A DNA stretch of 64,000 bases from positions 1-64,000 of the forward strand of contig NZ_QXFJ01000030.1 in assembly GCF_003584165.1 (NCBI RefSeq), in the 5' to 3' direction. Each line of letters opens with the position of its first letter. Positions within the stretch are counted from its first letter, which is position 1. The position numbers and the translations under genes were made by a program. The notes beneath the pieces were generated by a model, which worked only from the letters and a program-made list of their open reading frames with translations, was not told the origin of the DNA and ran no database searches. This document shows, piece by piece, positions 33,806 to 41,630 of this stretch. Source of the stretch: Flagellimonas aequoris (GTDB taxonomy: Bacteria > Bacteroidota > Bacteroidia > Flavobacteriales > Flavobacteriaceae).

Positions 33806-34393
33806 ATGGAAGTTGGGTCCAGTAAATCGAAAGATGTGTTGTACATCAAAAACATGGTCTGTCCGAGATGCATCATGGCCGTCAAAGGTATTTTGGACGA
33901 TGAGGGCATTCCCTATATGAATGTGTCGTTGGGTGAAATAACCCTCAATGGGAAAATCACGCCTGAAAAACGGGAAGGTCTCAACGAACGACTTGAGAAA
34001 ATTGGATTTACGATCATCAACGATCGTAAAGGTCAGTTGATAGAACAGATCAAAAACCTAGTGATTGAGGCGATACACTACACCGGACCCATGGAAAAGG
34101 TCAAATGGCCCGAATACCTTTCCGATGGATTGCATCTTGACTATAAGTATCTTAGTTCGCTGTTTTCCGCGGTGGAAAGCATTACCCTGGAGCAATATAT
34201 CATCAACCAAAAGATTGAAAAGATTAAAGAGTTTCTTGTTTATGATGAATTGGGCTTAAAAGAAATAGCGTTTCAATTGGACTATAGCAGCGTTGCCTAT
34301 TTAAGCAACCAATTTAAAAAAGTAACTGGAATGACACCTACACAATTTAAGAAAAGTGCCATTCAAAATAGAATATCGCTTGATGATATTTAA
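33806..34393 (+). CDS. HMA-AraC fusion transcription regulator (probable copper sensor)
   Basis: A 195-residue regulator. Residues about 10-75 form a heavy-metal-associated-like domain with MVCPRCIMAV (Cys19 and Cys22), NVSLGEITLNGKI and ERLEKIGFTII. Residues about 95-190 are an AraC-type double helix-turn-helix (VESITLEQYIINQKIEKIKE, LGLKEIAFQLDYSSVAYLSN and FKKVTGMTPTQFKKS). The layout implies that metal binding at the CxxC controls DNA binding, in contrast to the usual copper regulators CueR or CopY. It lies in the middle of the copper region, upstream of an HMA chaperone and the CopA ATPase. Palindromes at 34537 and 35762 are possible targets, but AraC-family proteins often bind direct repeats. 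Confidence 0.88.
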   Translation: MEVGSSKSKDVLYIKNMVCPRCIMAVKGILDDEGIPYMNVSLGEITLNGKITPEKREGLNERLEKIGFTIINDRKGQLIEQIKNLVIEAIHYTGPMEKVKWPEYLSDGLHLDYKYLSSLFSAVESITLEQYIINQKIEKIKEFLVYDELGLKEIAFQLDYSSVAYLSNQFKKVTGMTPTQFKKSAIQNRISLDDI

Positions 34394-34536
34394 CCTCTAT
34401 CGTTAAGGTCGCAATACCTTCCCAAGGAACCAGCCTCCTAAACGCTATTTAAAAAACACCTTTCTTCGCAAATGGGTCAAGGTTTGTTTTTTTTCAAACA
34501 ATGCCCTTATACAGAAAGTGTTACTTTTCCCATACG

Positions 34537-34556
34537 TGTTGGAACCAACATTGTTG
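34537..34556. promoter_or_regulatory. Nested palindrome upstream of the HMA chaperone
   Basis: TGTTGG (34537-34542) and CCAACA (34545-34550) form a perfect inverted repeat around AA. CAACA (34546-34550) and TGTTG (34552-34556) form a second, overlapping one. The site lies 41 bp before the start codon at 34598, a promoter position. Confidence 0.4.
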
Positions 34557-34597
34557 ATTCTAGGTGTAAAATTGTTAAAATAAAAAATGATCACAAC

Positions 34598-34822
34598 ATG
34601 AAAAGAAGATACCAAATAGAAGGAATGACTTGTGATGGCTGTAGGGGGCACGTTGAAGAAACTCTTTTCAATGTGGCCGGTGTAGCCGATGTAGCGGTCG
34701 ATCTAAAAAACGCAGAAGCTACAGTGGAGTCGCAATTTGAGGTCCGCCTTGAAAAGCTACAAAAAGCATTGGAAAATAAGGGGGGTCATTATAAAATACA
34801 ATCGATGAACAAAGCCAATTGA
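34598..34822 (+). CDS. HMA-domain copper chaperone (first)
   Basis: A 74-residue single HMA domain (CopZ/Atx1 type): YQIEGMTCDGCRGHVEETL has the CxxC at residues 12 and 15, then the ferredoxin-like fold ends HYKIQSMNKAN. It carries Cu(I) in the cytoplasm to an ATPase. An in-frame upstream start at 34472 exists but would run through the palindrome and lacks HMA homology, so the ATG at 34598 is used. It lies between the regulator and the DUF305 gene, all on the plus strand. Confidence 0.88.
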   Translation: MKRRYQIEGMTCDGCRGHVEETLFNVAGVADVAVDLKNAEATVESQFEVRLEKLQKALENKGGHYKIQSMNKAN

Positions 34823-34933
34823 ACCGATATACGATAACTGGGACAGATAAATTGTCAGGCCTACAATTGGAATGGAACAATACAATACTCGAAAGTCAAG
34901 GAATAATCACAATAACCAGATAAAATTTGCACA

Positions 34934-35497
34934 ATGGAAGATAGTCAAAGAAAATCCAATAATTATTTAAAGTTTTTTGCGATGATTGGTACTTCAATGG
35001 TCGCCATGTTTTTTTTAATGTACACCCACTCATATCAAATCATTGATCACTTTTGGTATAGTGAGACTAGATTTTTCATGACTTTGATCATGGGGGGATC
35101 GATGATCATTATTATGCTGCTATATATGCTACAGATGTATAAAGACCGACGCAAGAACATGTCAATATTAGCCTTGGGTGTTTTGTTGATTGCAGGTGGG
35201 ATATGGCTGGTCAGGAGTCAGGTTACCGTATCAGGAGTCGACTACATGGAAGGAATGATACCCCATCATTCCATTGCTATTTTGACCAGTGAACGTTCTC
35301 AAATAAAAGATGTCAGGGTACGGGAGCTTGCCAATGAAATTATCAAGGCACAACGCAGGGAGATAATGGAAATGCAGTGGTTGATAAACGACATCAAGGA
35401 AAATGGAATAGTGGAAACCGAAGCAGGAAAAGAAAAGCGGCCTATTCCTAAATTCGAGGGATCTCTTAGGGAAGAAACAAAGAATCTGGCCGAATGA
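34934..35497 (+). CDS. Membrane-anchored DUF305 protein
   Basis: A 187-residue membrane protein: three transmembrane helices at residues about 12-105 (FAMIGTSMVAMFFLMYTHSY, a second at about 47-67, MSILALGVLLIAGGIWLV), then a DUF305 domain with MEGMIPHHSIAI, ELANEIIKAQRREIMEMQWL. The His pair and the Met/His/Glu pattern of DUF305 resemble ferritin-like metal sites, and related proteins occur in copper loci. It would hold metal on the periplasmic side. It stands alone, with about 110 bp before it and 293 bp after it, in which no gene was seen. Confidence 0.82.
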   Translation: MEDSQRKSNNYLKFFAMIGTSMVAMFFLMYTHSYQIIDHFWYSETRFFMTLIMGGSMIIIMLLYMLQMYKDRRKNMSILALGVLLIAGGIWLVRSQVTVSGVDYMEGMIPHHSIAILTSERSQIKDVRVRELANEIIKAQRREIMEMQWLINDIKENGIVETEAGKEKRPIPKFEGSLREETKNLAE

Positions 35498-35761
35498 GAG
35501 GCGATTATTTACTACCAATGTTCTTGTTTTGCCCCAAGTTCACTACAATGGTTTGTCCTATCGAATATATTCTAAACTGATCGGGGCAAATTCTCCAAAA
35601 AAGATTGACGTGGGCGAACCTGATTTCATAGATGTTGCCGAATTCTATAAACCACTCACCAATTATAAGTACTTGACGAGGAAAGATAAAAGTTGATTTT
35701 TCGGAAAATTCTACAACTCTTTCAGTAAATAACGTAACAGTCCATTTTAGGTCTATTCTGA

Positions 35762-35780
35762 AATTTGTACCATACAAATT
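35762..35780. promoter_or_regulatory. Perfect 19-bp palindrome at the copA start
   Basis: AATTTGTA, three bases, TACAAATT: a perfect inverted repeat with 8-bp arms, 10 bp upstream of the copA start codon. This close position is typical of a repressor operator. Its regulator is not known. The HMA-AraC protein is the nearest candidate. Confidence 0.5.
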
Positions 35781-35790
35781 GGAGTAGAAA

Positions 35791-38049
35791 ATGGATGCAA
35801 TCGATATTATTGAGGACACCGAAAGGAAAGCGAAGACGGTGTCAAAAAAATCTTTCCCGGTCACTGGAATGACCTGTGCTGCCTGTGCATCCAGCGTGGA
35901 ATCCATGCTGGGCCATACGGAAGGGGTCTACAATGCCAGTGTCAACTTTGCCAACAGTACGGTCCTTGTGGAGTATGACAGTGCTATGGACCTAAGCGAT
36001 CTTCAAAATGCGGTACGTCAAATCGGTTATGATATAATTGTGGATGCCGAGGATCCTACCGAAGTACAGGAAGAGCTTTCGAAAAAGCATTATGTATCCA
36101 TAAAAAAGCGAACCCTTTGGTCCGCTATTTTGACACTTCCCATTTTCCTTCTGGGGATGTTTTTTATGGATTGGGTCCCGGGTAGGTGGATTTCATTGGT
36201 ACTTGCCGTTCCTATCCTGTTCTGGTTTGGCCGAAACTTTTTCATAAATGCCTTCAAACAGGCCAGATTCGGTAAGGCCAATATGGATACCTTGGTCGCA
36301 CTCAGTACGGGCATTGCCTTTTTGTTCAGTGCATTCAATACCTTTTTTCCTGAATTTTGGCTCAGTAAAGGCATGGAACCCCATGTATATTATGAGGCGG
36401 CCACAGTGATCATCACCTTTATTTCATTGGGGAAATTATTGGAAGAAAAGGCGAAATCAAATACATCCTCCGCCATAAAGAAATTGATAGGGTTGCAGCC
36501 CAAGACCTTAAAGGTGATAGCAGATGGGGAGGAAAGGGAAATCCCTATTTCTTCGGTTAAGGTAGGTCAAACGATTTTGGTTAGACCGGGAGAGAAAATC
36601 CCTGTGGATGGAACGGTGTCCAAAGGAAGTTCCTATGTTGATGAAAGTATGATCACAGGCGAACCCGTCCCTGTAGAAAAGACAAAGGATGAAAAAGTTT
36701 TTGCCGGTACCGTAAACCAAAAAGGAAGCTTTCAGTTTGTAGCTGACCGGGTGGGAGGGGAGACCCTTTTGTCCCAGATCATCAAGATGGTGCAGGAAGC
36801 ACAGGGGAGCAAAGCGCCCGTACAAAAATTGGTGGACAGGATTGCCGGTATTTTTGTTCCCGTGGTAATGACGATTTCACTGGTGACATTTATCACCTGG
36901 ATGTTCCTGGGAGGTGAGGACGCTTTTACCCATGCACTGTTGACCGCAGTTGCCGTATTGGTAATAGCTTGTCCCTGTGCGCTGGGTTTGGCAACCCCCA
37001 CGGCCATCATGGTGGGAATCGGCAAGGGGGCCGAACACAATATCCTCATCAAAGATGCGGAAAGTTTGGAGTTGGGTTACAAAGTAAATGCCATTGTCCT
37101 GGATAAAACGGGAACCATAACAGAAGGAAAGCCAGTGGTGACCGATATGGTCTTTGCGGACCATGTGACCGATCACAGGGCCCTGGAGCAAATTTTATAT
37201 GCCATGGAAGGACAGTCCGAACATCCCTTGGCTGAAGCCGTGGTCTCCTTTTTAAAAAATAGAAAGGTAAATCCGGTCGAAATTTTGAACTTCAATAGTA
37301 TTACAGGAAAAGGTGTTCGCGCTGAGGCATTGGATGGAACCCAATACCTTGTGGGCAATCATAAGTTGATGGTCGAAAAAGGAATCGCCATGGATGACAA
37401 CCTGGGGCACATGGTCGAAGGGTTAGAGCAGGAAGCCAAAACGGTCATATACTTTGGCGGTGGAGGCAAGGTGAAGGCGATTTTGGCCATTATGGATAGT
37501 ATAAAGGAATCCTCAAAGGAAGCCATACGGGAAATGCAGGGGAATGGTATGGAAGTTTACATGATGACCGGTGATAACAAGATGACCGCCGAAGCCGTAT
37601 CACAACAGGTGGGTATCAAAAGCTATGAAGCCGAAGTGCTCCCATCAGAGAAAGCTGATTTTGTGAAAAGGCTTCAAGAAAGTGGAAAGGTGGTCGCCAT
37701 GGTGGGCGATGGTATCAATGATTCGCAGGCACTTGCCCAAGCAGATGTCAGTATCGCGATGGGCAAAGGGTCCGACATTGCCATGGATGTCGCGAAAATG
37801 ACCTTGATCACCTCTGATTTAAATGCCATTCCCAAAGCGTTGAAGCTCTCCCATAAGACCGTTATAGGTATAAGGCAAAATCTTTTTTGGGCCTTTATAT
37901 ACAATATCATTGGAATTCCTATAGCTGCAGGGCTGCTGTATCCGATCAATGGATTTTTGTTAGATCCGATGATCGCTGGTGCCGCTATGGCCTTTAGCAG
38001 TGTATCGGTCGTATTGAACAGTTTGAGGCTTAAAACGATTAAACTATAG
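35791..38049 (+). CDS. copA: CopA-type (P1B-1) Cu(I)-exporting P-type ATPase
   Basis: A 752-residue P1B ATPase that pumps Cu(I) from the cytoplasm to the periplasm. One N-terminal HMA domain has [15 protein letters not shown] (Cys29, Cys32). Membrane motif [15 protein letters not shown] (about residue 394) is the CPC metal-binding site. The actuator has [11 protein letters not shown], the phosphorylation site is [10 protein letters not shown] at about 437, and [23 protein letters not shown] follow. The last two membrane helices carry [14 protein letters not shown] and [16 protein letters not shown], as in CopA. It is preceded by the 19-bp palindrome and followed 21 bp later by an HMA chaperone, the usual copA-copZ pairing. 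Confidence 0.96.
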   Translation: MDAIDIIEDTERKAKTVSKKSFPVTGMTCAACASSVESMLGHTEGVYNASVNFANSTVLVEYDSAMDLSDLQNAVRQIGYDIIVDAEDPTEVQEELSKKHYVSIKKRTLWSAILTLPIFLLGMFFMDWVPGRWISLVLAVPILFWFGRNFFINAFKQARFGKANMDTLVALSTGIAFLFSAFNTFFPEFWLSKGMEPHVYYEAATVIITFISLGKLLEEKAKSNTSSAIKKLIGLQPKTLKVIADGEEREIPISSVKVGQTILVRPGEKIPVDGTVSKGSSYVDESMITGEPVPVEKTKDEKVFAGTVNQKGSFQFVADRVGGETLLSQIIKMVQEAQGSKAPVQKLVDRIAGIFVPVVMTISLVTFITWMFLGGEDAFTHALLTAVAVLVIACPCALGLATPTAIMVGIGKGAEHNILIKDAESLELGYKVNAIVLDKTGTITEGKPVVTDMVFADHVTDHRALEQILYAMEGQSEHPLAEAVVSFLKNRKVNPVEILNFNSITGKGVRAEALDGTQYLVGNHKLMVEKGIAMDDNLGHMVEGLEQEAKTVIYFGGGGKVKAILAIMDSIKESSKEAIREMQGNGMEVYMMTGDNKMTAEAVSQQVGIKSYEAEVLPSEKADFVKRLQESGKVVAMVGDGINDSQALAQADVSIAMGKGSDIAMDVAKMTLITSDLNAIPKALKLSHKTVIGIRQNLFWAFIYNIIGIPIAAGLLYPINGFLLDPMIAGAAMAFSSVSVVLNSLRLKTIKL

Positions 38050-38070
38050 TAATTTTCTAATTTAAAATCG

Positions 38071-38286
38071 ATGAACATGAGTACATTACAATTCAAATCA
38101 AATATTAAGTGCAGTGGGTGTGCCAATACCGTAAAACCATTTTTGGATAAGGTGGATGGCGTGACCGATTGGTCTGTTGACTTTGCCTCCCAAGACAAAT
38201 TGTTGACCGTACAGACTACAAGTGCCACGGAAGAGGAAATCACTTCTGCTGTTGAATCGGCTGGATATCATTTGACCAAGAAATAA
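38071..38286 (+). CDS. HMA-domain copper chaperone (CopZ-type, second)
   Basis: A 71-residue HMA domain: LQFKSNIKCSGCANTVKPFL places the CxxC at residues 14 and 17, followed by VDFASQDKLLTVQT and a final AGYHLTKK. It lies 21 bp after copA on the same strand, so it is the cognate chaperone. The first-helix sequence is shorter and less Met-rich than in the chaperone at 34598. An ATG two codons in (38077) is an alternative start. It is the last copper gene before the mobile element. Confidence 0.85.
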   Translation: MNMSTLQFKSNIKCSGCANTVKPFLDKVDGVTDWSVDFASQDKLLTVQTTSATEEEITSAVESAGYHLTKK

Positions 38287-38317
38287 AGGAATGTCCAGAA
38301 GAATATATTAAATGGTT

Positions 38318-38350
38318 CGAATAGGGTTGGGGTTACCTTAATCCTATTCG
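38318..38350 (+). terminator. Possible terminator hairpin after the copA operon
   Basis: CGAATAGG (38318-38325) pairs with CCTATTCG (38343-38350), 32 bp after the chaperone stop. The loop is 17 bases and no strong T-run follows, so termination is uncertain. Confidence 0.35.
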
Positions 38351-38830
38351 GGTTGTATAAGTTTATTGGATTTTTCTACACAACTTCGGTATAGGCATGG
38401 TCATTGGTAGTATTGAAAACATCGCAAGATTCAGGTATCACTGCAATCAAAACCTCTAAACTTGATTGTGTCAATCATGTAAGGTGGACCAGTAATGGCT
38501 TGGCTGGAACACCGGTGGCAAAAATCTAAATCTTGTAATTTATACAGCTAGTTTAAAAATGACAATCAAAGTTCTTATTATATCTGCTTGTCGATAGGGC
38601 GAATAGATACTCATCTTGTTTGTGATGAGATTTTGAACTCACAAAAATTCCTTTGTCTATTTTGATTTAAAATTAAATAAAACAAGATGGTGTGGTTTGA
38701 TTTTAAATATCGATATTTACGTTGTGAAAATCATTATTTCACACGAAGATGTCCTATGGGATGTCCTATTTTGGGAAAATCGACATAATATTCTGGATAT
38801 TAATGGGTTAGCGCCTCTTCAAGAGGTCAG
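38351..38830. other. AT-rich gap between the copper region and the mobile element
   Basis: 480 bp with no convincing gene. Short frames have no recognisable product, and one (38697-38882) runs into the att-like repeat. The base composition becomes clearly AT-richer than in the copper genes, which suggests that transferred DNA begins here. Confidence 0.5.
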
Positions 38831-38900
38831 TCATCCCGACTTACCTTATTTAAGTAAAATCAAAACACTGTTAATCTTATGATTTTCAGTGTTTTGTGTT
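38831..38900 (+). repeat. att-like repeat, left copy, next to the integrase
   Basis: About 70 bp that recur without gaps at 59060-59129 with about 88% identity, including a perfectly shared core of about 22 bp (38849-38870 and 59078-59099). It ends in a hairpin, CAAAACACTG (38861) with CAGTGTTTTG (38887), and a T-run, so it could also serve as a terminator. The first bases TCATCCCGACTT resemble a tRNA 3' end, a common integration target, but no tRNA body is in the window. Confidence 0.6.
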
Positions 38901-38911
38901 TTTAGGCATAT

Positions 38912-39001
38912 CATCTAAAATCAATTAAAACCATCTAAAATCATATAAAGGGTGTTCTTATCGGGAGCAGAATATTACACTTTATGTTGTAATTTTAGAT
39001 G
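38912..39001. repeat. CATCTAAAA repeats, possible integrase arm sites
   Basis: CATCTAAAATCA occurs at 38912 and again at 38932, exactly 20 bp apart, and its reverse complement TTTTAGATG lies at 38993-39001. The cluster sits between the att-like repeat and the integrase gene, where tyrosine recombinases often have arm-type binding sites. Confidence 0.45.
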
Positions 39002-39065
39002 ACTTCTTGAAGCATTTTGCTTGTGTTTTGACTTTCGCAGTATTAACAGTTTAAAACGTTGCAAC

Positions 39066-40286
39066 ATGCAGAAAAACAATCGTTTAACAATTAATTTCTT
39101 TACTAGGAAACACAGGATTCATTCTGAGAATCTTATAGTTTACTGTAGGATTACCATCGATGGTGAACGCACCGATTTTAGCATAAATCGGGAAATAAAG
39201 GCCAATTTATGGGACAATAACCGTAAAAGGGGCAAGGGTTTTTCCAGTTATGTGATTTCCCTGAACAAGTACCTGGACCAAATTTATACAGGACTACATG
39301 AGGCCCATAGATTGATGATGGCGGAAGAAAAAGTAATCACTCCACTATCTATCAAAGCAAGATTTTTTGGGGAAGATGAGGGCGGAAAAACATTGAAACA
39401 ATTGATTGCCTACCACAATGGAACCATGCACACTTCTTTACGTCCGGGAACAAGAAAGAATTACCACATCACAGAACGATGCGTGGGCCTATTTTTAAAA
39501 GAAGAATATGGGATGGAGGATATAAAACTCAAAAAATTGAACTACCGTTTTATATCGGACTTTGAACAGTACCTAAGAAAATACAGGCCATCTACGCGAA
39601 CCAAATGCACCAATAACGGGGCCATGAAACATATGGAACGGCTTAAGAAAATGTCAAGGTTGGCCGTTCGGTTGGATTGGATAACAAAAGACCCTTTTGA
39701 AAACTATAAACTACGTTTTGAGAAAACCGAACGGGAATATTTGACAAAACGGGAATTGAGGTTGATTGAAGAAACCACATTCACAAAGGAAGGGGTTGAG
39801 AAATGCAAGGATGTGTTTCTTTTCTCGTGCTATACTGGCCTATCCTATATTGACCTGAAGGCATTGACACCTGACCATGTTCTTAAGGGAATAGACGGTA
39901 ACGACTGGTTGTTTACAAAAAGGATAAAGACAGACGAGAAACTCAAAATCCCGTTACTTCCACAGGCAAAGGAGATCATTAATAAATATAAAGATTCACC
40001 GGAAAGAAAAGTGATGAAAGTCCTACTACCTGTTTACAGTAATCAAAAGGTCAATTATTACTTAAAAGAAATCTGCAAGGATTGTAAGATTTACAAGAAA
40101 GTGACTTTCCATACAGCCAGACACACTTTTGCAACTACGGTAACCTTGTCCAATGGAGTTCCTATTGAAACCGTCTCAAAAATGCTCGGCCACACCAAAT
40201 TGTCCACTACCCAAATCTATGCAAGGGTATTGGAACATAAGATAGGGGAGGATATGCAGAATCTTATTGCAAGTATGAAGCAATGA
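39066..40286 (+). CDS. Bacteroidetes-type tyrosine integrase
   Basis: A 406-residue site-specific recombinase. The N-terminus has the arm-binding-like strand pattern (LTINFFTRKHRIHSENLIVY), followed by a SAM-like core-binding domain (about 100-200) and the catalytic domain. Active-site residues seen are His349-x-x-Arg352 (HTARHTF), His376 (MLGHTKLS) and nucleophile Tyr385 (TTQIYAR). The usual first Arg lies in CYTGLSYIDLKAL, where the family has TGLR; here it is replaced by Ser, a substitution seen in some Bacteroidetes integrases such as those of CTnDOT type. The ATG at 39066 is preferred over a TTG at 39021, which adds residues unlike the family. Confidence 0.9.
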   Translation: MQKNNRLTINFFTRKHRIHSENLIVYCRITIDGERTDFSINREIKANLWDNNRKRGKGFSSYVISLNKYLDQIYTGLHEAHRLMMAEEKVITPLSIKARFFGEDEGGKTLKQLIAYHNGTMHTSLRPGTRKNYHITERCVGLFLKEEYGMEDIKLKKLNYRFISDFEQYLRKYRPSTRTKCTNNGAMKHMERLKKMSRLAVRLDWITKDPFENYKLRFEKTEREYLTKRELRLIEETTFTKEGVEKCKDVFLFSCYTGLSYIDLKALTPDHVLKGIDGNDWLFTKRIKTDEKLKIPLLPQAKEIINKYKDSPERKVMKVLLPVYSNQKVNYYLKEICKDCKIYKKVTFHTARHTFATTVTLSNGVPIETVSKMLGHTKLSTTQIYARVLEHKIGEDMQNLIASMKQ

Positions 40287-40363
40287 GAAAATCAAAGATT
40301 TGAAGATGGGTTGACTATTTATCTCTAGGAACTAAATAGCTAATAGCTCGTTTAAGCAATAAT

Positions 40364-40921
40364 TTATAAACCCATATATTCTTTAATACTATCTTTTAGA
40401 AAGATTAAATCATTTTTTAAGTACTTATAATCTTTGTCGTACAATGTTAAAAGAATGATTTTCTCATTCGAAGGTTTAGTCAATAAATATAATGATCCAA
40501 CCGGTTCTCCCGTATCCTCTACATTTTCAATGAAATAATCCAAATCAGAAATCTGTTCTTTTTTAATATGGGTTTCTTCGCCTTCCTGAATAATAATAGA
40601 AGTAGGACTTATTATTTTTCTTTTGTTATTTTTTTTCAGTTTTATGTATTTGAATATTTCTGCGCCGCCTAGATACATTACCCCTATTGGGATCAATAAG
40701 AATAGTTTTTTTGTCAACTTACTACTAGGGCCTATATCTAAGAGCAAGCCTGTTGCAACTATGAAAAGTACTAATCCGACGGACAATAAAACAATGCCCA
40801 GAATTAATTTTCGATTATTGTTCAATGATTTTCCAATTTCAATTTGGTTCAAATTCTCATTGTACTGAAAATGGATATTATATCTTTTTAATTTTAGTCT
40901 AAAGGTGTCTAATTGTTTCAT
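40364..40921 (-). CDS. Two-helix membrane protein of unknown function
   Basis: A 185-residue protein. After a polar N-terminal part (residues 1-38) there are two transmembrane helices (LILGIVLLSVGLVLFIVATG and LFLLIPIGVMYLGGAEIFKYIK), then a soluble C-terminal part of about 90 residues rich in Lys, Glu and Asp (YDKDYKYLKNDLIFLKDSI at the end). AT-rich and unlike its chromosomal neighbours. I recognise no family. It is convergent with the integrase and part of the mobile element cargo. Confidence 0.6.
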   Translation of the reverse strand: MKQLDTFRLKLKRYNIHFQYNENLNQIEIGKSLNNNRKLILGIVLLSVGLVLFIVATGLLLDIGPSSKLTKKLFLLIPIGVMYLGGAEIFKYIKLKKNNKRKIISPTSIIIQEGEETHIKKEQISDLDYFIENVEDTGEPVGSLYLLTKPSNEKIILLTLYDKDYKYLKNDLIFLKDSIKEYMGL

Positions 40922-41040
40922 AAAATTATGGCTGATGGTTAGGGCATTGATCTGGTTAGGATTTAAGTCATGAATTTGGGGTTAGGTACCGATATTTATT
41001 TTTTATCCTAAACGGCTATAACATTTAAACATTGTTGTGG

Positions 41041-41535
41041 TCACTTGTTTTTGGATTGTTTTGCAATTGCGTCTAGCTTTAGTTTTTCAATAAATTCAAA
41101 ATCATCCAGACCAATCACCCTAGCCTTTTTATCAAATGCATTGATTAATGCATAAATCGTTGCCGTTTCAAAATCCCTAGCTTTAGTATCAACGGGATGA
41201 TAACACCCATCCTTAATTTCAATTGTAAGTTGAATTCTTTTTCCTTTAATAGCTGAAAGATAGTCTATGAAAAATGACAATACTTTTTCCACCACGGGTT
41301 TATGCCCAAGTTGAACCGGCAATTGTTTTTCTTTAACATTCCAAATTACCCAATTCCTACGAAAATCTTCAACAGATGGAGTTATTGAAAGTTCTATATA
41401 AGCATAATGTCCAGTGTATTTTTTAAACAGTCCCTTCCCATTAACCTCTTTGTAATCCCAATTCTCAATTTGTTTATTAATGATGTTAAGTTGGTGAGAT
41501 TCCGTAATTGAATTTTGTAAGTAGTCTTTAGTCAT
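41041..41535 (-). CDS. Protein resembling EF-G/Tet(M) domain IV, stand-alone
   Basis: A 164-residue soluble protein of unknown role. Its central part resembles domain IV of elongation factor G and Tet(M): GLFKKYTGHYAYIELSITPS, then VVEKVLSFFIDYLSAIKGKR, IQLTIEIKDGCYHPVDTKA and RDFETATIYALINAF match the pattern GxYHxVDSSExAFKxAxxxAF. No GTPase domain and no other EF-G domains are present. The likeness was judged by eye and could be coincidental. It is AT-rich and lies among other element cargo genes on the minus strand. Confidence 0.55.
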   Translation of the reverse strand: MTKDYLQNSITESHQLNIINKQIENWDYKEVNGKGLFKKYTGHYAYIELSITPSVEDFRRNWVIWNVKEKQLPVQLGHKPVVEKVLSFFIDYLSAIKGKRIQLTIEIKDGCYHPVDTKARDFETATIYALINAFDKKARVIGLDDFEFIEKLKLDAIAKQSKNK

Positions 41536-41630
41536 TTTTTAGAAGAATTATCTGGTATCATTGGTCTTTTATTTAGCTATAACAGCCCATATATGCAGTG
41601 CTTAAATATTATAATTATGCGCTCGTTCTT

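Noticed and set aside
38831..38845. A tRNA gene at the att-like repeat
   Set aside because: Only the last bases resemble a tRNA acceptor strand. No T-arm, anticodon or other stems are present at either copy.
38697..38882. 61-codon frame before the integrase
   Set aside because: It runs into the att-like repeat and has no recognised product.
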